From: Streptomyces sp. Sge12
GTDB lineage: Bacteria; Actinomycetota; Actinomycetes; Streptomycetales; Streptomycetaceae
Assembly: GCF_002080455.1 (NCBI RefSeq)
Contig: NZ_CP020555.1
Location: 806,001 to 870,000 of the forward strand
DNA: 64,000 nucleotides
Direction of reading: 5' to 3'
The position numbers and the translations under genes were made by a program. The notes under the pieces are model-generated. The model saw only the letters and a program-made list of their open reading frames with translations. It did not search any database and had not been told where the DNA came from. This document shows, one piece after another, positions 16,153 to 28,380 of this stretch (position 1 is its first letter; each line of letters opens with the position of its first letter).

Positions 16153-16527
16153 ATGGCGAACGTTGAGGTCTCTTTGAAGGAGACGATGACCTCGATCGAA
16201 GGCGCGGTGGGGGCCGCCCTGGTGGACTACACCAGCGGTATGGCACTGGGTACCCTCGGCGGTGGGAAGGACCTCGACCTCACGGTCGCCGCCGCGGGCA
16301 ATACCGATGTGATCCGCGCGAAGTTGCGCACCATGGAGATGCTGGGCCTGCAGGACGAGATCGAGGACATCCTGATCACCCTCGGCGGCCACTACCACCT
16401 GATCCGGCTCCTCAAGGGCCGCGGGAACGGCGGCCTCTTCCTGTACCTCGTCCTGGACAAGGCCAAGTCGAACCTGGCCATGGCGCGGCACCAGCTCAAG
16501 CGCATCGAGTCCGACCTGGATCTCTGA
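16153..16527 (+). CDS. Roadblock/LC7-like protein
   Basis: 124 aa from ATG 16153 (GTG 16147 in frame would add two residues; AAGGGAG is just upstream). The pattern of helix, beta strands and helix (SLKETMTSIEGAVGAALVDY, TSGMALGTLGG, LDLTVAAAGNTDVIRAKLR, ILITLGGHYHLIRLL, LFLYLVLD) fits the roadblock/LC7 fold used by small regulators of Ras-like GTPases. It stands alone here, unlike the conservon copy at 42 kb, and is followed by an ArsR-type regulator. Confidence 0.75.
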   Translation: MANVEVSLKETMTSIEGAVGAALVDYTSGMALGTLGGGKDLDLTVAAAGNTDVIRAKLRTMEMLGLQDEIEDILITLGGHYHLIRLLKGRGNGGLFLYLVLDKAKSNLAMARHQLKRIESDLDL

Positions 16528-16561
16528 CACCGGAAATTCCGCGCCCACGCATGCCCACGAG

Positions 16562-16577
16562 TTGAAGAATTCTTCAA
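16562..16577. promoter_or_regulatory. 16-bp perfect palindrome, likely ArsR-family operator
   Basis: TTGAAGAATTCTTCAA is a perfect palindrome of the form TTGAA-N6-TTCAA, the pattern typical of ArsR/SmtB sites. It lies 125 bp before the ArsR gene at 16702 and 35 bp after the roadblock-like gene. Autoregulation is inferred. Confidence 0.7.
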
Positions 16578-16701
16578 TCCGGCACATCTGAAACAGGTCA
16601 TACCCGGGCGTGCGTGGGCCCGTCCGTACGAACGTATGGGAGGTCGGCCGACCGGAAGCCCCGCGCCCCCAACACGGTTTGAAGCAACAGCAGGAGCACT
16701 C

Positions 16702-17124
16702 ATGGGAATGCAGGTACCCCTCTACCAGGCGAAGGCCGAGTTCTTCCGCATGCTCGGACACCCCGTCCGCATCCGCGTCCTGGAACTCCTGCAGAACGGC
16801 CCCGTACCCGTACGCGACCTCCTCGCCGCGATCGATGTCGAGGCGTCCAACCTCTCTCAGCAGCTGGCGGTCCTGCGCCGCTCCGGCATCGTCGTGTCCA
16901 TCCGCGACGGAGCGACCGTCAGTTACGCACTGGCCGGCGGCGACGTGGCCGACCTGCTGCGCGCGGCCCGCCGCATCCTGACCGAACTCCTGGTGGGTCA
17001 GAGCGAACTCCTCGCCGAACTCAGGCAGTCGGGACCGCAGGCGCACAGCACGGGCCGAGGTCCGGCGGCCGCCGACGGCGCGGGGCGCCTGACGGCAGAT
17101 CACGCCGGGGCCGACAGGTCCTGA
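16702..17124 (+). CDS. ArsR/SmtB-family winged-helix regulator
   Basis: 140 aa from ATG 16702 with CAGGAG 5 nt upstream. Residues 8-95 are a winged helix: FFRMLGHPVRIRVLELLQNG, then the recognition region VEASNLSQQLAVLRRSGIV and the wing RDGATVSYALAG. No CxC or other cysteine metal site is present; there is in fact no cysteine in the domain, so a non-metal signal or a His/Asp site is more likely. The last 40 residues are disordered. In other genomes relatives neighbour transporters; none is found here. Confidence 0.88.
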   Translation: MGMQVPLYQAKAEFFRMLGHPVRIRVLELLQNGPVPVRDLLAAIDVEASNLSQQLAVLRRSGIVVSIRDGATVSYALAGGDVADLLRAARRILTELLVGQSELLAELRQSGPQAHSTGRGPAAADGAGRLTADHAGADRS

Positions 17125-17223
17125 CCCCCGCCCTGCGCACGGCGGACCGGTGGACCGGTGGACCGTACGGTCATCGCATGGGGGGCGGCAGTCCCGGTCA
17201 CCTCGGCGCCGCACCCGACGGCG

Positions 17224-17970
17224 TCACCCCCAGTGGACCAGGGCGGTCATCGCGGCAAGGTCCGCCTGCGACCGGGCGACCGGCAGTCTCGGCCAGAGCA
17301 GTTCGTACGCGGTCTGGATCCGGAAGACCTCATCGGCGAAGGAACGCACGACCCGCTCGGTGACGGTGCCCCGCTCCGCGTGCTCGAAGAACCGCTCGCA
17401 GGCCTCCACCGCGCCTTCGCAGTCCTCGTCGAACTCGAACAGCGCACAGATCGCCTCGACGGCGTGGTCGCGCGAGGTCAGATGCCCGATGCCGCAGTCG
17501 AGCCCGTCGTCGTGCAGGTCGTCGGGGTACGGCGCACGGTGCCAGGAACCGTTCTCGAACCAGTAGACGCACTCCACCCTGCCCTGCTCCATACGGTCGC
17601 GCAGGAGCTCGTGGTTCACCCAGCCGGGCGCCCCGGCGAGAAGATCGATCGGCGGCCGGTACCGCCCGACCTCGGCGGAGTCGTCCTGGCCGAAGAGAAC
17701 GGCGCGGCCCCCGCCCGACCGGATCAGCGCCCACCGGCTGCACGCCCCGTCGTCGTAGCGCAGGTCGCCGTCGATATCGGCGCCCGTACCGGTGCCCGCC
17801 CCCGCCTCCGTGCCCGTGCCCGTGCCGGTGTCGCCGACCCAATACCCCGACCGGAAGCGCTCCTTCTCCTCCTCGGCATCCCAGGTGGCCACGGCGAGCG
17901 CTGCCCAGCGTGCCCACAGCACACCCACCTCCGGAAGGTCCTCCGGCCGACCCGGACGATGAATCCTCAT
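17224..17970 (-). CDS. Uncharacterised soluble protein
   Basis: 248 aa from ATG 17970. The N-terminal MRIHRPGRPEDLPEVGVLWARWAALAVATW is followed by a Gly-Thr repeat linker (six GT pairs from a GGCACG-type codon repeat near 17795-17830), then a Trp/Glu/Asp-rich domain with PPIDLLAGAPGWVNHELLRD, YWFENGSWHRAPYPDD and a helical C-terminus. No signal peptide, membrane segment or known motif. Cytosolic and probably binds a ligand or partner; function unknown. Confidence 0.7.
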   Translation of the reverse strand: MRIHRPGRPEDLPEVGVLWARWAALAVATWDAEEEKERFRSGYWVGDTGTGTGTEAGAGTGTGADIDGDLRYDDGACSRWALIRSGGGRAVLFGQDDSAEVGRYRPPIDLLAGAPGWVNHELLRDRMEQGRVECVYWFENGSWHRAPYPDDLHDDGLDCGIGHLTSRDHAVEAICALFEFDEDCEGAVEACERFFEHAERGTVTERVVRSFADEVFRIQTAYELLWPRLPVARSQADLAAMTALVHWG

Positions 17971-18494
17971 GCCCACCCCACCACTCCCCGGCCCTCGTGT
18001 CCGGCCCCAGACCTTATCGACGGGGCAAGGCAGGGCGGTGCCCGCGTCGACGGACCGCTCCCCGGATCGGGCGGGGGCACCCGGGCACCACTGGTGCACC
18101 GTACGAAAACCGGCCCCGGGGCACCTCCGGCCTTCGTGGAATCCACCCACGATCGCTTGACCGGAGAACCCGGTGCAACGTAACTTCGACCGCACCCACT
18201 CGTGAGCTGCCGGAAGGAGGCGAAGCCGGATGTCGACCGTCTCCGAACTGCTTCGCCCCGCACACCGGATCGCCTGGGCTCCGGGTCGTATAGCGCACGG
18301 CTGCTGAGCAGCCCCTTTCCGGCGTGCCCGTCCGCGGCCCCGGCACCTTCTCGTCCCTGTCACCACCCGCAGCACGCCTCGGCGTGCCGCTGCGTCGCGC
18401 TCCGACATCCCGAGCCGCGACCGCCGTAAGAGAAAGCACCTGAAATGGCGACCAGGATAGTCATGTCGATCGCGCGCCGAAATGAGGACCTGCC
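17971..18494. other. 524-bp region upstream of xdhA
   Basis: Divergent region between the uncharacterised gene and the xanthine dehydrogenase operon. It carries two short open frames (18230-18307 and 18445-18501) and two small hairpins: one over the first frame's stop codon, and GCACGC-CTCG-GCGTGC at 18372-18387. No longer gene, tRNA or clear operator was seen. Confidence 0.5.
18230..18307 (+). CDS. Possible 25-codon leader ORF upstream of xdhA
   Basis: ATG 18230 follows GGAAGGAGG (18212-18220) at ideal spacing, and the frame ends at TGA 18305 inside a small hairpin (GGCTGC-TGA-GCAGCC). The strong ribosome-binding site is the only positive evidence. It could be a regulatory leader peptide for the xdh operon or a chance frame. 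Confidence 0.35.
   Translation: MSTVSELLRPAHRIAWAPGRIAHGC

Positions 18495-18501
<7 letters not shown>
18445..18501 (+). CDS. Possible 18-codon ORF overlapping the xdhA start
   Basis: The frame beginning ATG 18445 stops at TAG 18499-18501, overlapping the xdhA GTG at 18495. If translated it could couple translation into xdhA. The upstream GAGAAAG is a weak ribosome-binding site, so this is tentative. Confidence 0.25.
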
Positions 18502-22340
<3,839 letters not shown>

Positions 22341-22348
<8 letters not shown>

Positions 22349-23192
22349 CATGAGCTGGGTGGCCGCGGTCGCACGGTTGCGGGCACGCCGGGAACCCGGG
22401 GTGCTCGTGACCGTCGCGACCGTGCGCGGCCATGCGCCCCGCCGGGCCGGTGCCAAACTCGTCGTGGGTCGCACCGAGACGTGGGGGTCGATCGGCGGTG
22501 GCAACATCGAGGCCGTCGCCATCGATCGGGCGCGCGAGCTGACCGCGACGCCCGATCCCGAGCCGGAACTGATGGACTTCGCGCTGAACGACAAGGTCAC
22601 CGGCCGGCACGGCGTGCAGTGCTGCGGCGGAGCCGTCACCGTGCTGCTCGAACCGCTCCCGGTGGTCCAAGCGGTGGCGATCTTCGGCGTCGGGCACGTC
22701 GGACTGGAGCTGGCCCGCATCCTGGCCCGGCACAACCTCGACCTGCACCTGACCGACAGCCGCCCCGACATGCTCACCGACGAACGGCTGGGCGTCCTCG
22801 CGGACTCCGTGGCCCAGATCCACGTGCACCACACGCCGCTGCTTCCGGAGGAGGTGCTCGCCGAGCTGCCGCCCGGCGCCCACGTCCTGATCATGACCCA
22901 CGATCACGCCGAGGACGCCGCGCTGTGCGACGCCGCCCTGCGAACCGAGGACCTGGGCTCGATCGGCCTGATCGGCTCGTCCGCGAAATGGGCGCGGTTC
23001 CGGCAGCGCCTGGCCGTCGAGGGCGGCCACGGCGACGAGACCATCGACCGGATCAAGACCCCGATCGGGGTGGCCGGGATCACCGGCAAGGAACCCGCCA
23101 CGATCGCGGTGAGCGTCGCGGCCGACCTGCTCCGCACCTTCGAGCAGGACCGGCCGGCCCCGCTTCCCCGGCGAGCGGTGGCCGGCATCTGA
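22341..23192 (+). CDS. xdhC: Molybdenum cofactor insertion/maturation factor for xanthine dehydrogenase
   Basis: 283 aa; ATG 22341 overlaps the end of xdhB by 8 bp. N-terminal XdhC/CoxI motif VTVATVRGHAPRRAGAKLVV, central GRHGVQCCGGAVTVLLEPL and a Rossmann-like C-terminal domain (VAIFGVGHVGLELARIL) are in place. XdhC binds the Mo cofactor, helps its sulfuration and delivers it to XdhB. The tight overlap supports cotranslation. Confidence 0.94.
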
Positions 23193-23230
23193 GCGGCGGC
23201 CGCTCGGCGGTCAGCCGCTGTGTAAGCCGC

Positions 23231-26200
23231 TCACCGCGTCGCCAGACGGAGGCCGTCCACGCTCTCGGGTGCCGCGCCGTCGGGCGAGGTGCAGCTCAGG
23301 GCCCGCCTGATCGCGGTGTGCAGGATCGTGACGGCGTCGGGGCCGAGGGCGTCGAGGATTTCGTCGGCGGCGTGTTCCAGCAGCGCCATGGCGTCCTCCC
23401 AGCTGTCGGCGAGGGCGTCATGGAACTGGCGCAGCGCGACCGCGGGAGACCGGGTCAGGAGGGCGGGGAACAACAGGAGCCGGACCTGGCCGTGCACCCA
23501 CGGCTGTCCGGTGGTCCGCACGCCGGGTCGGGTGGTCTCGCGGAGCACGTCCGCGGGATCCACCAGGTCGGCGAGGGCCGGTGAGAGCGCGAGGCGGGCG
23601 AGTGCGTCGACGCGGGTCATGGGCGTGGTCCGCGCCGTCGCGGCGATCACTTCCGCGGCCAGGGAGCGCAGTTGGCCGCCGGCGTCGGGGTGGACCTCCG
23701 CGGCGAATGCCGTCAGCTGGGCGGCGGCGACCACCAGCCCCTCGGTGAGCAGGTCGCGGATCCTGGCGCAGGCGGCCGGGGTCGGACTCTGGCAGCCGGC
23801 CGGTGTCACCGCTTCCGCGGCGGCGGCGTAGATCGACTGCTGGAGCACCATCGGAGGCTGTGCAGGGCGGGGGCGGGCGGGCCGGCCGGCGGCGGCCCGG
23901 TGCTCGTGGAAGGCGGCGGCCGCCCGGGTCAGGTCGATCAGGAGGTGGTGGTTGTCCGGCAGCCAGGCGGGACCGATCGTCTGCTCGTGGACGGCCTGGG
24001 CCTCGGGCAGGTGGCGGCCCCTGCCGAGCACGCCGTCCGCGTAGGTCTGCGAGGCCCACGTGGTGTGGGTCAGCTGGAGGATGAGCGACAGGAACGGGGT
24101 GCCCTCGACGAGCTTTGCCGCCTCCGGCCGGAACGGAGCGATCCGCACGGCGGCCTCGAACCGTACGCGGTGGTCGGGCCGCCCGTAGGCCCAGGCCTTG
24201 TCGTCGTGGTCGCCGGGGGCCAGCCACTCGTAGGCGGGGAGGGCGGCGAGTGCCTCGTCGAGCCGGAGCGAGAGCGCCTGTGCCTCCGGCCGCTCCCCCA
24301 GGGCGGCGCAGCGCAGGAGGCCGGCCAGGCCGATCGTGTGCTCGTCCTGATCGGTGAGTCCGTCGACGACGGCGACGGCGCGGGGCAGGTCGCGGTCGGC
24401 GAGGGCCTCGGCGAGGATCCGGGCGGTGCGGCCCCAGTTGTAGGGGCCCAGTGAGACCGCGCGCAGCACGTCGGCGGGATTCCGGTGGAAGTAGGAGTTG
24501 GCGCGCGCGGCCCATTCGTGGGAGCTGTTGTAGTTGGCACTCAGCGCGCGGAGGTAGGTCTCCCCGATCGGCATGGCGGGGGCGCCGGTGGCGGGCCGGT
24601 AGAAGCCGAACGGCTTGCCGCCGGCCAGCGGCGGGGGGGTCTCGACGGCGTGCAGGCACTCGGCCAGCAGCTCCTGCGCGTGCTCGGAGTCACCGTGGTC
24701 CAGGGATGCGTGGGCGATGCGGACCAGGGTCGAGTACCGGTCGTATTCGAAGCCGCCCCAGGTGACGTCGGTCAGTTCGCGTGCCAGTCGGGCCGCCCGG
24801 TGCCGGTCGTGCTCGATCATCTCCAGGACCACATTCCGGAGATGGGCCTGGCGCAGGCTGTGCTGGTCGGGGTCGTCGGCGGGCGGGAGACGGTCGTAGG
24901 CGCGCTCCAGCAGCCGCAGTGCGCCGTCCCGGTCGAAGGTGGCGAGGGCGGCGCTGGCACGTGCGCCCTCGTACCAGAGCACTTGTACGCTGTCGATGAG
25001 GTCGCGCGCCCGTTCCGTATCGCCGTAGGCGGCCATCAGCCTGGCCAGGTGCAGGCGCACCCGGCTGGTTTCCTCGTTCACGGGATCCCGCAGGATGCGT
25101 TCCAGCAGGTGGCGGGCCGTCGCCGGGAAGGGCCCCGCGATCTCGGCCACCGCGTCGACCAGCCCTCCGGCGAAGCCGAAGGACGTCAGGTGCTCCGGGC
25201 CCGACTCGTCCCTCAGGGCGGTGAGGATCCGCTCCGCCTCCGTCAGGTCGTACGGGGCCCAGGCAGCCGCCAGCCGGCCGAGGGCGAGCAGCCGGGTGGT
25301 CTGCCGGGCGGAGGCCAGCGCCTGCTCGGCCAGCCGGAGCAGACCGGGCACCTCGGTGGCCGCGGCACGGGCCGCCAGGTCCAGGTAGGCGCTCGGCCGG
25401 TCGTTGGCGGTACCGACGTGCGACGGGAGGGTCCCGGCCGCGTCGGCGCCGATCAGGCCGATGAGGGCGGCCGCCCGGGCCGTGTCCTCCTCGGCCGCCG
25501 CGGCCGCGGAGTAGACCGCGTCCGGCGGCTTCAGGAACTCGGGCGCGTCCGCGCCCCGGTCGTCGCATTCGATGTCCCATGCGTGCTGCCACAGCCGCAG
25601 GGCCCGGTCGAGGTCGTACGGGGCCAGCAGCACCGCGGCCTGCCGGAACGGCGCGGTCGACCGCCAGACCCTGCCGTAACGATCCGTCGTCGCCGGGATG
25701 GTGAAGGCCACCTGGATCAGCAGCTCCAGCAGGTCGCGCCGGTCGGGCGCACCGTCACCGGGCGGTAGGTGCTCCCGGATCGCCAGTGCCCCGCGGAACT
25801 GCTGGTAGGAGGGCTCCATGGCCGCTACGTGTTCCAGTGCCTCATCAGTGCGGCCCAGCCGCGCGAGCAGCCCGAGGACCGGCGGGGCGACGGTGCGGCT
25901 GATGACGAGGAGCTGGCGTCGGACGACTCCCAGGTGGAGCAGGGTGGGCAGGGCGGCTTCCGGGGCGAGGCGGTCGACGGCGTGGTCGTCGAGGAGAGCG
26001 GTCAGGCGCTGGAAGTGGCGGTGGTTGCCGAAGGTCTGCCGGTGGGCCCGGAGCAGTCCGGGGCAGGCGATCCCGCCGACGGCCTCGGCGGCGATCTCGT
26101 CCCCGGCGCACAGCGCGTGGTCGGCGACATGGAGCAGCCCGTAGCGGTCCATGTCGTTCCAGGGCACTTCGGCCCATGTGGCGGCGTCGCCCCGGTAGTG

Positions 26201-27589
26201 GCGGACGATCCGCTCGTGCCATTCGAGTGCGTCGACCCAGCTGTCGGGGTGTGTCCGGTAGGTCCGGTCCGCGGTGAGGAACTCGCCGATCGACGTGTGG
26301 TACAGCGCGATCCGGCCGTCCCGTTCGTCGAGGAGCCAGCGCAGGCGCGTCAGCAGGTTGCGTACGGCGCGGGGCCACACCCGCAGGCCGGCGAGCACGG
26401 TCAGCTGCTCGACGGTCAGCGGCTCGCGGGCGACGGCGAGGACCCCGAGGAGGGGCTGGCCGGCGCCCTCCCAGGCGGGTGTCAAGTGGTCGGCGGGTCC
26501 GGTGGGTTCGCGGACGTCGAGCATGCCGAGACTGCCGAGGTCGCTGCGCGCGGTGTCGATGAAGAAGGCGTACAGGCCGGTCAGTCCGTGCGGGAGTTCG
26601 GCCAGGTCGAGCAGCCGGGCGGTGAGCGGGCCGTCCGCGGCCCCGACGGCCCCGGCCAGGGCGCGGGCGTAGGTGGACAGGTAGAGGAAGTTGCCGGCGG
26701 CGTGCCGTACGACGTCGCGGTGCAGGACGTCCGGGTAGAGGCCGGCGGCTTCGGCGGCGGCCCTGAGGGGCGCGGTCGCCAGGACCCGCGTCGCGTAGGC
26801 GAGCAGGTCTCCGGTGACCTGCGCGGAGTCCGGGTCGATCGACAGTTCGGCGGTCCGGTGACGCAAGGGCGCCAGGGCGGCGTGCGGCCGGGAGGTCATG
26901 ACCAGCGTCACGTTGGGGGGCAGTTCGGGCCCCTGGGCCAGCCACCGCAGCAGGCTGGTGGAGGCCGAGCCGTCGGCGAACTCGTCCAAGGCGTCGAGCA
27001 GGATCACGATCCTCGCCGCGGGATCCTCGGCGAGCAGGACCTCGGCCGGTCCGATCAGCGCCAGGTGGGCCAGGTTGGCGGGCTCCAGGAGCCGCGGTTC
27101 CAGACCCGCGCTGCCGATCTCGATCCCGCGGACGGTTCCGGCGACCTCGCCGAGCTGCTGGTCCACGTAGAGGCTCGCGGTCCGGTGGAACGGCGAGACG
27201 GACAGGTCCTCGATCCGGATCCCGACCACGCTGCCGTCGGGCAGGACCGTGTCGATGTGCTGGCGGACCACCACTTCAAGGCGCTGCGGTTCGAAGAGCC
27301 CGGGGCGGCGGCGGGCGAGCTGGTGCCCGATCTCCAGGAGGAAGGACTGCACGTCCCCGCCGGCGAGTGCGGTGCGGCTGTCCCGCCGCGCGAAGTAGCG
27401 CAGCCAGTCGGGGTGGGCGCGGGCGAGGCCCGCGAGCAGGCTCGTCTTGCCCGCGCCGGGCTCGCCCGTCACCAGGACATGGCTGCCGTGCGCCTGCTCG
27501 ATCCGTTCGTGGAGCCAGCGCCGCTCGATGAAGTGCGGTCCGGTCCGGGCGCGGACGAGGTCGTCGAAGGAGCGGTCGACACGGTCCAT
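23231..27589 (-). CDS. Large STAND/NACHT-like P-loop NTPase with alpha-solenoid C-terminus
   Basis: 1452 aa from ATG 27589. Walker A is GEPGAGKT (42-49); Walker B is IVILLDALDEFA (194-205), with the extra acidic residues typical of NACHT/STAND ATPases; LVMTSRP (229-235) is the sensor-1-like strand. A winged-helix region ends with RIALYHTSIGEFL, as in NACHT-WD and related proteins. The remaining roughly 950 residues are helical repeats of TPR-like type. No nuclease, TIR, protease or membrane effector is visible, so it would depend on a partner. It starts 7 nt after the 190-aa gene. STAND proteins act as triggered switches, often in phage defence; that function is inferred, not shown. Confidence 0.85.
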   Translation of the reverse strand: MDRVDRSFDDLVRARTGPHFIERRWLHERIEQAHGSHVLVTGEPGAGKTSLLAGLARAHPDWLRYFARRDSRTALAGGDVQSFLLEIGHQLARRRPGLFEPQRLEVVVRQHIDTVLPDGSVVGIRIEDLSVSPFHRTASLYVDQQLGEVAGTVRGIEIGSAGLEPRLLEPANLAHLALIGPAEVLLAEDPAARIVILLDALDEFADGSASTSLLRWLAQGPELPPNVTLVMTSRPHAALAPLRHRTAELSIDPDSAQVTGDLLAYATRVLATAPLRAAAEAAGLYPDVLHRDVVRHAAGNFLYLSTYARALAGAVGAADGPLTARLLDLAELPHGLTGLYAFFIDTARSDLGSLGMLDVREPTGPADHLTPAWEGAGQPLLGVLAVAREPLTVEQLTVLAGLRVWPRAVRNLLTRLRWLLDERDGRIALYHTSIGEFLTADRTYRTHPDSWVDALEWHERIVRHYRGDAATWAEVPWNDMDRYGLLHVADHALCAGDEIAAEAVGGIACPGLLRAHRQTFGNHRHFQRLTALLDDHAVDRLAPEAALPTLLHLGVVRRQLLVISRTVAPPVLGLLARLGRTDEALEHVAAMEPSYQQFRGALAIREHLPPGDGAPDRRDLLELLIQVAFTIPATTDRYGRVWRSTAPFRQAAVLLAPYDLDRALRLWQHAWDIECDDRGADAPEFLKPPDAVYSAAAAAEEDTARAAALIGLIGADAAGTLPSHVGTANDRPSAYLDLAARAAATEVPGLLRLAEQALASARQTTRLLALGRLAAAWAPYDLTEAERILTALRDESGPEHLTSFGFAGGLVDAVAEIAGPFPATARHLLERILRDPVNEETSRVRLHLARLMAAYGDTERARDLIDSVQVLWYEGARASAALATFDRDGALRLLERAYDRLPPADDPDQHSLRQAHLRNVVLEMIEHDRHRAARLARELTDVTWGGFEYDRYSTLVRIAHASLDHGDSEHAQELLAECLHAVETPPPLAGGKPFGFYRPATGAPAMPIGETYLRALSANYNSSHEWAARANSYFHRNPADVLRAVSLGPYNWGRTARILAEALADRDLPRAVAVVDGLTDQDEHTIGLAGLLRCAALGERPEAQALSLRLDEALAALPAYEWLAPGDHDDKAWAYGRPDHRVRFEAAVRIAPFRPEAAKLVEGTPFLSLILQLTHTTWASQTYADGVLGRGRHLPEAQAVHEQTIGPAWLPDNHHLLIDLTRAAAAFHEHRAAAGRPARPRPAQPPMVLQQSIYAAAAEAVTPAGCQSPTPAACARIRDLLTEGLVVAAAQLTAFAAEVHPDAGGQLRSLAAEVIAATARTTPMTRVDALARLALSPALADLVDPADVLRETTRPGVRTTGQPWVHGQVRLLLFPALLTRSPAVALRQFHDALADSWEDAMALLEHAADEILDALGPDAVTILHTAIRRALSCTSPDGAAPESVDGLRLATR

Positions 27590-27596
27590 GGTGGCG

Positions 27597-28169
27597 CTAC
27601 GACCGTGCCCGCGGGCCGGGGCCGAGGTCCACCCCGACGGCTTCGCCGCCCTGTTCCACCCGCCTCGCCCGCACGTGTCCCTCGATGGTGCCGGTGGGCC
27701 GTTCGGCCCGTACGGCGGCGACGTAGCCCGCCACCTCGTCGGTGTCGACCCGGCCGCGCACCACCGTCGGTGCCTGCGGTGCTGCCGGTTCGCCGGTGAA
27801 GAGCAACGGCGTGCCGTGGATGGCCTCCAGGACCCGGCGCAGGGCGTCGACGCGGCCCAGGAGTTCCCGGTCGGTGGTGGTCACGGGATCGACTCCGGAG
27901 GCGTATTCGTGGAGGTCGGCCCGCAGGCCGCGCAGTTCCGCTTCGAAGCGCTCCACCAGGACCGGGTCGGCCGCGGGGAGTTCGCGCGGCTCGGCGACGG
28001 CCGGCGGGGTGGGCGAACTCTCCCCGGCGGCGCCCTCCTCGGCGGCGCCGACCTCGGCGGCGCGCTCGCGGCGGCGCGCGAGCAGCGCGCCCGCCTGCTC
28101 GTAGAGGAACCTGACGCCTTCGGTCAGGACGGTCACGGTCACGGCAGCGAGGGGCAACTCGACAGACAT
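27597..28169 (-). CDS. Small helical protein encoded with the STAND NTPase
   Basis: 190 aa from ATG 28169. The N-terminus (VELPLAAVTVTVLTEGVRFL) is a moderately hydrophobic helix, followed by an Ala/Glu/Arg-rich likely coiled coil (about 22-40), a disordered Pro/Glu stretch and a second helical part (about 65-105), then a beta-rich TVVRGRVDTDEVAG tail. No known domain. The 7-nt gap to the NTPase gene implies cotranslation, so it may be a sensor, inhibitor or effector-adaptor for it. Confidence 0.7.
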   Translation of the reverse strand: MSVELPLAAVTVTVLTEGVRFLYEQAGALLARRRERAAEVGAAEEGAAGESSPTPPAVAEPRELPAADPVLVERFEAELRGLRADLHEYASGVDPVTTTDRELLGRVDALRRVLEAIHGTPLLFTGEPAAPQAPTVVRGRVDTDEVAGYVAAVRAERPTGTIEGHVRARRVEQGGEAVGVDLGPGPRARS

Positions 28170-28260
28170 GGTCCGAACCTAACCCGAACCGTTCGCACAC
28201 ACGGTTGGAGTGGCGATATCTCGTCGGTCACCACTCCCGGCATGGCCGGAAAACGACAAA

Positions 28261-28284
28261 GGCAAGGAGAACGCTCTCCTTGCC
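28261..28284 (+). promoter_or_regulatory. Perfect 10-bp-stem hairpin in the rph upstream region
   Basis: GGCAAGGAGA (28261-28270) and TCTCCTTGCC (28275-28284) flank the loop ACGC. It lies in the divergent interval, 23 bp before the rifamycin-associated element. It may be an additional operator or, if transcribed from upstream, a hairpin shielding rph from read-through. Confidence 0.6.
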
Positions 28285-28307
28285 ACTCTCAAGTTATAGC
28301 GCGACGG

Positions 28308-28326
28308 GGGGCTTGCCGCAAGGCCC
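28308..28326 (+). promoter_or_regulatory. Rifamycin-associated element (RAE)
   Basis: The 19-bp sequence GGGGCTTGCCGCAAGGCCC matches the published RAE consensus, as I recall it (centre GCGGC), at 18 of 19 positions. A TATAGC-like -10 is at 28295-28300 and rph starts 55 bp downstream. RAEs are found upstream of rifamycin-inactivation genes in actinomycetes and are needed for rifampin-induced expression. Confidence 0.9.
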
Positions 28327-28380
28327 CCGTCAGGGCGCAGAATCCTCCACCGAAGCCACAACCGCCTCGGAGGTACAGCA

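Noticed and set aside
16153..17124. A second conservon
   Set aside because: Only one roadblock-like protein and an ArsR gene; no CvnA, C or D nearby.
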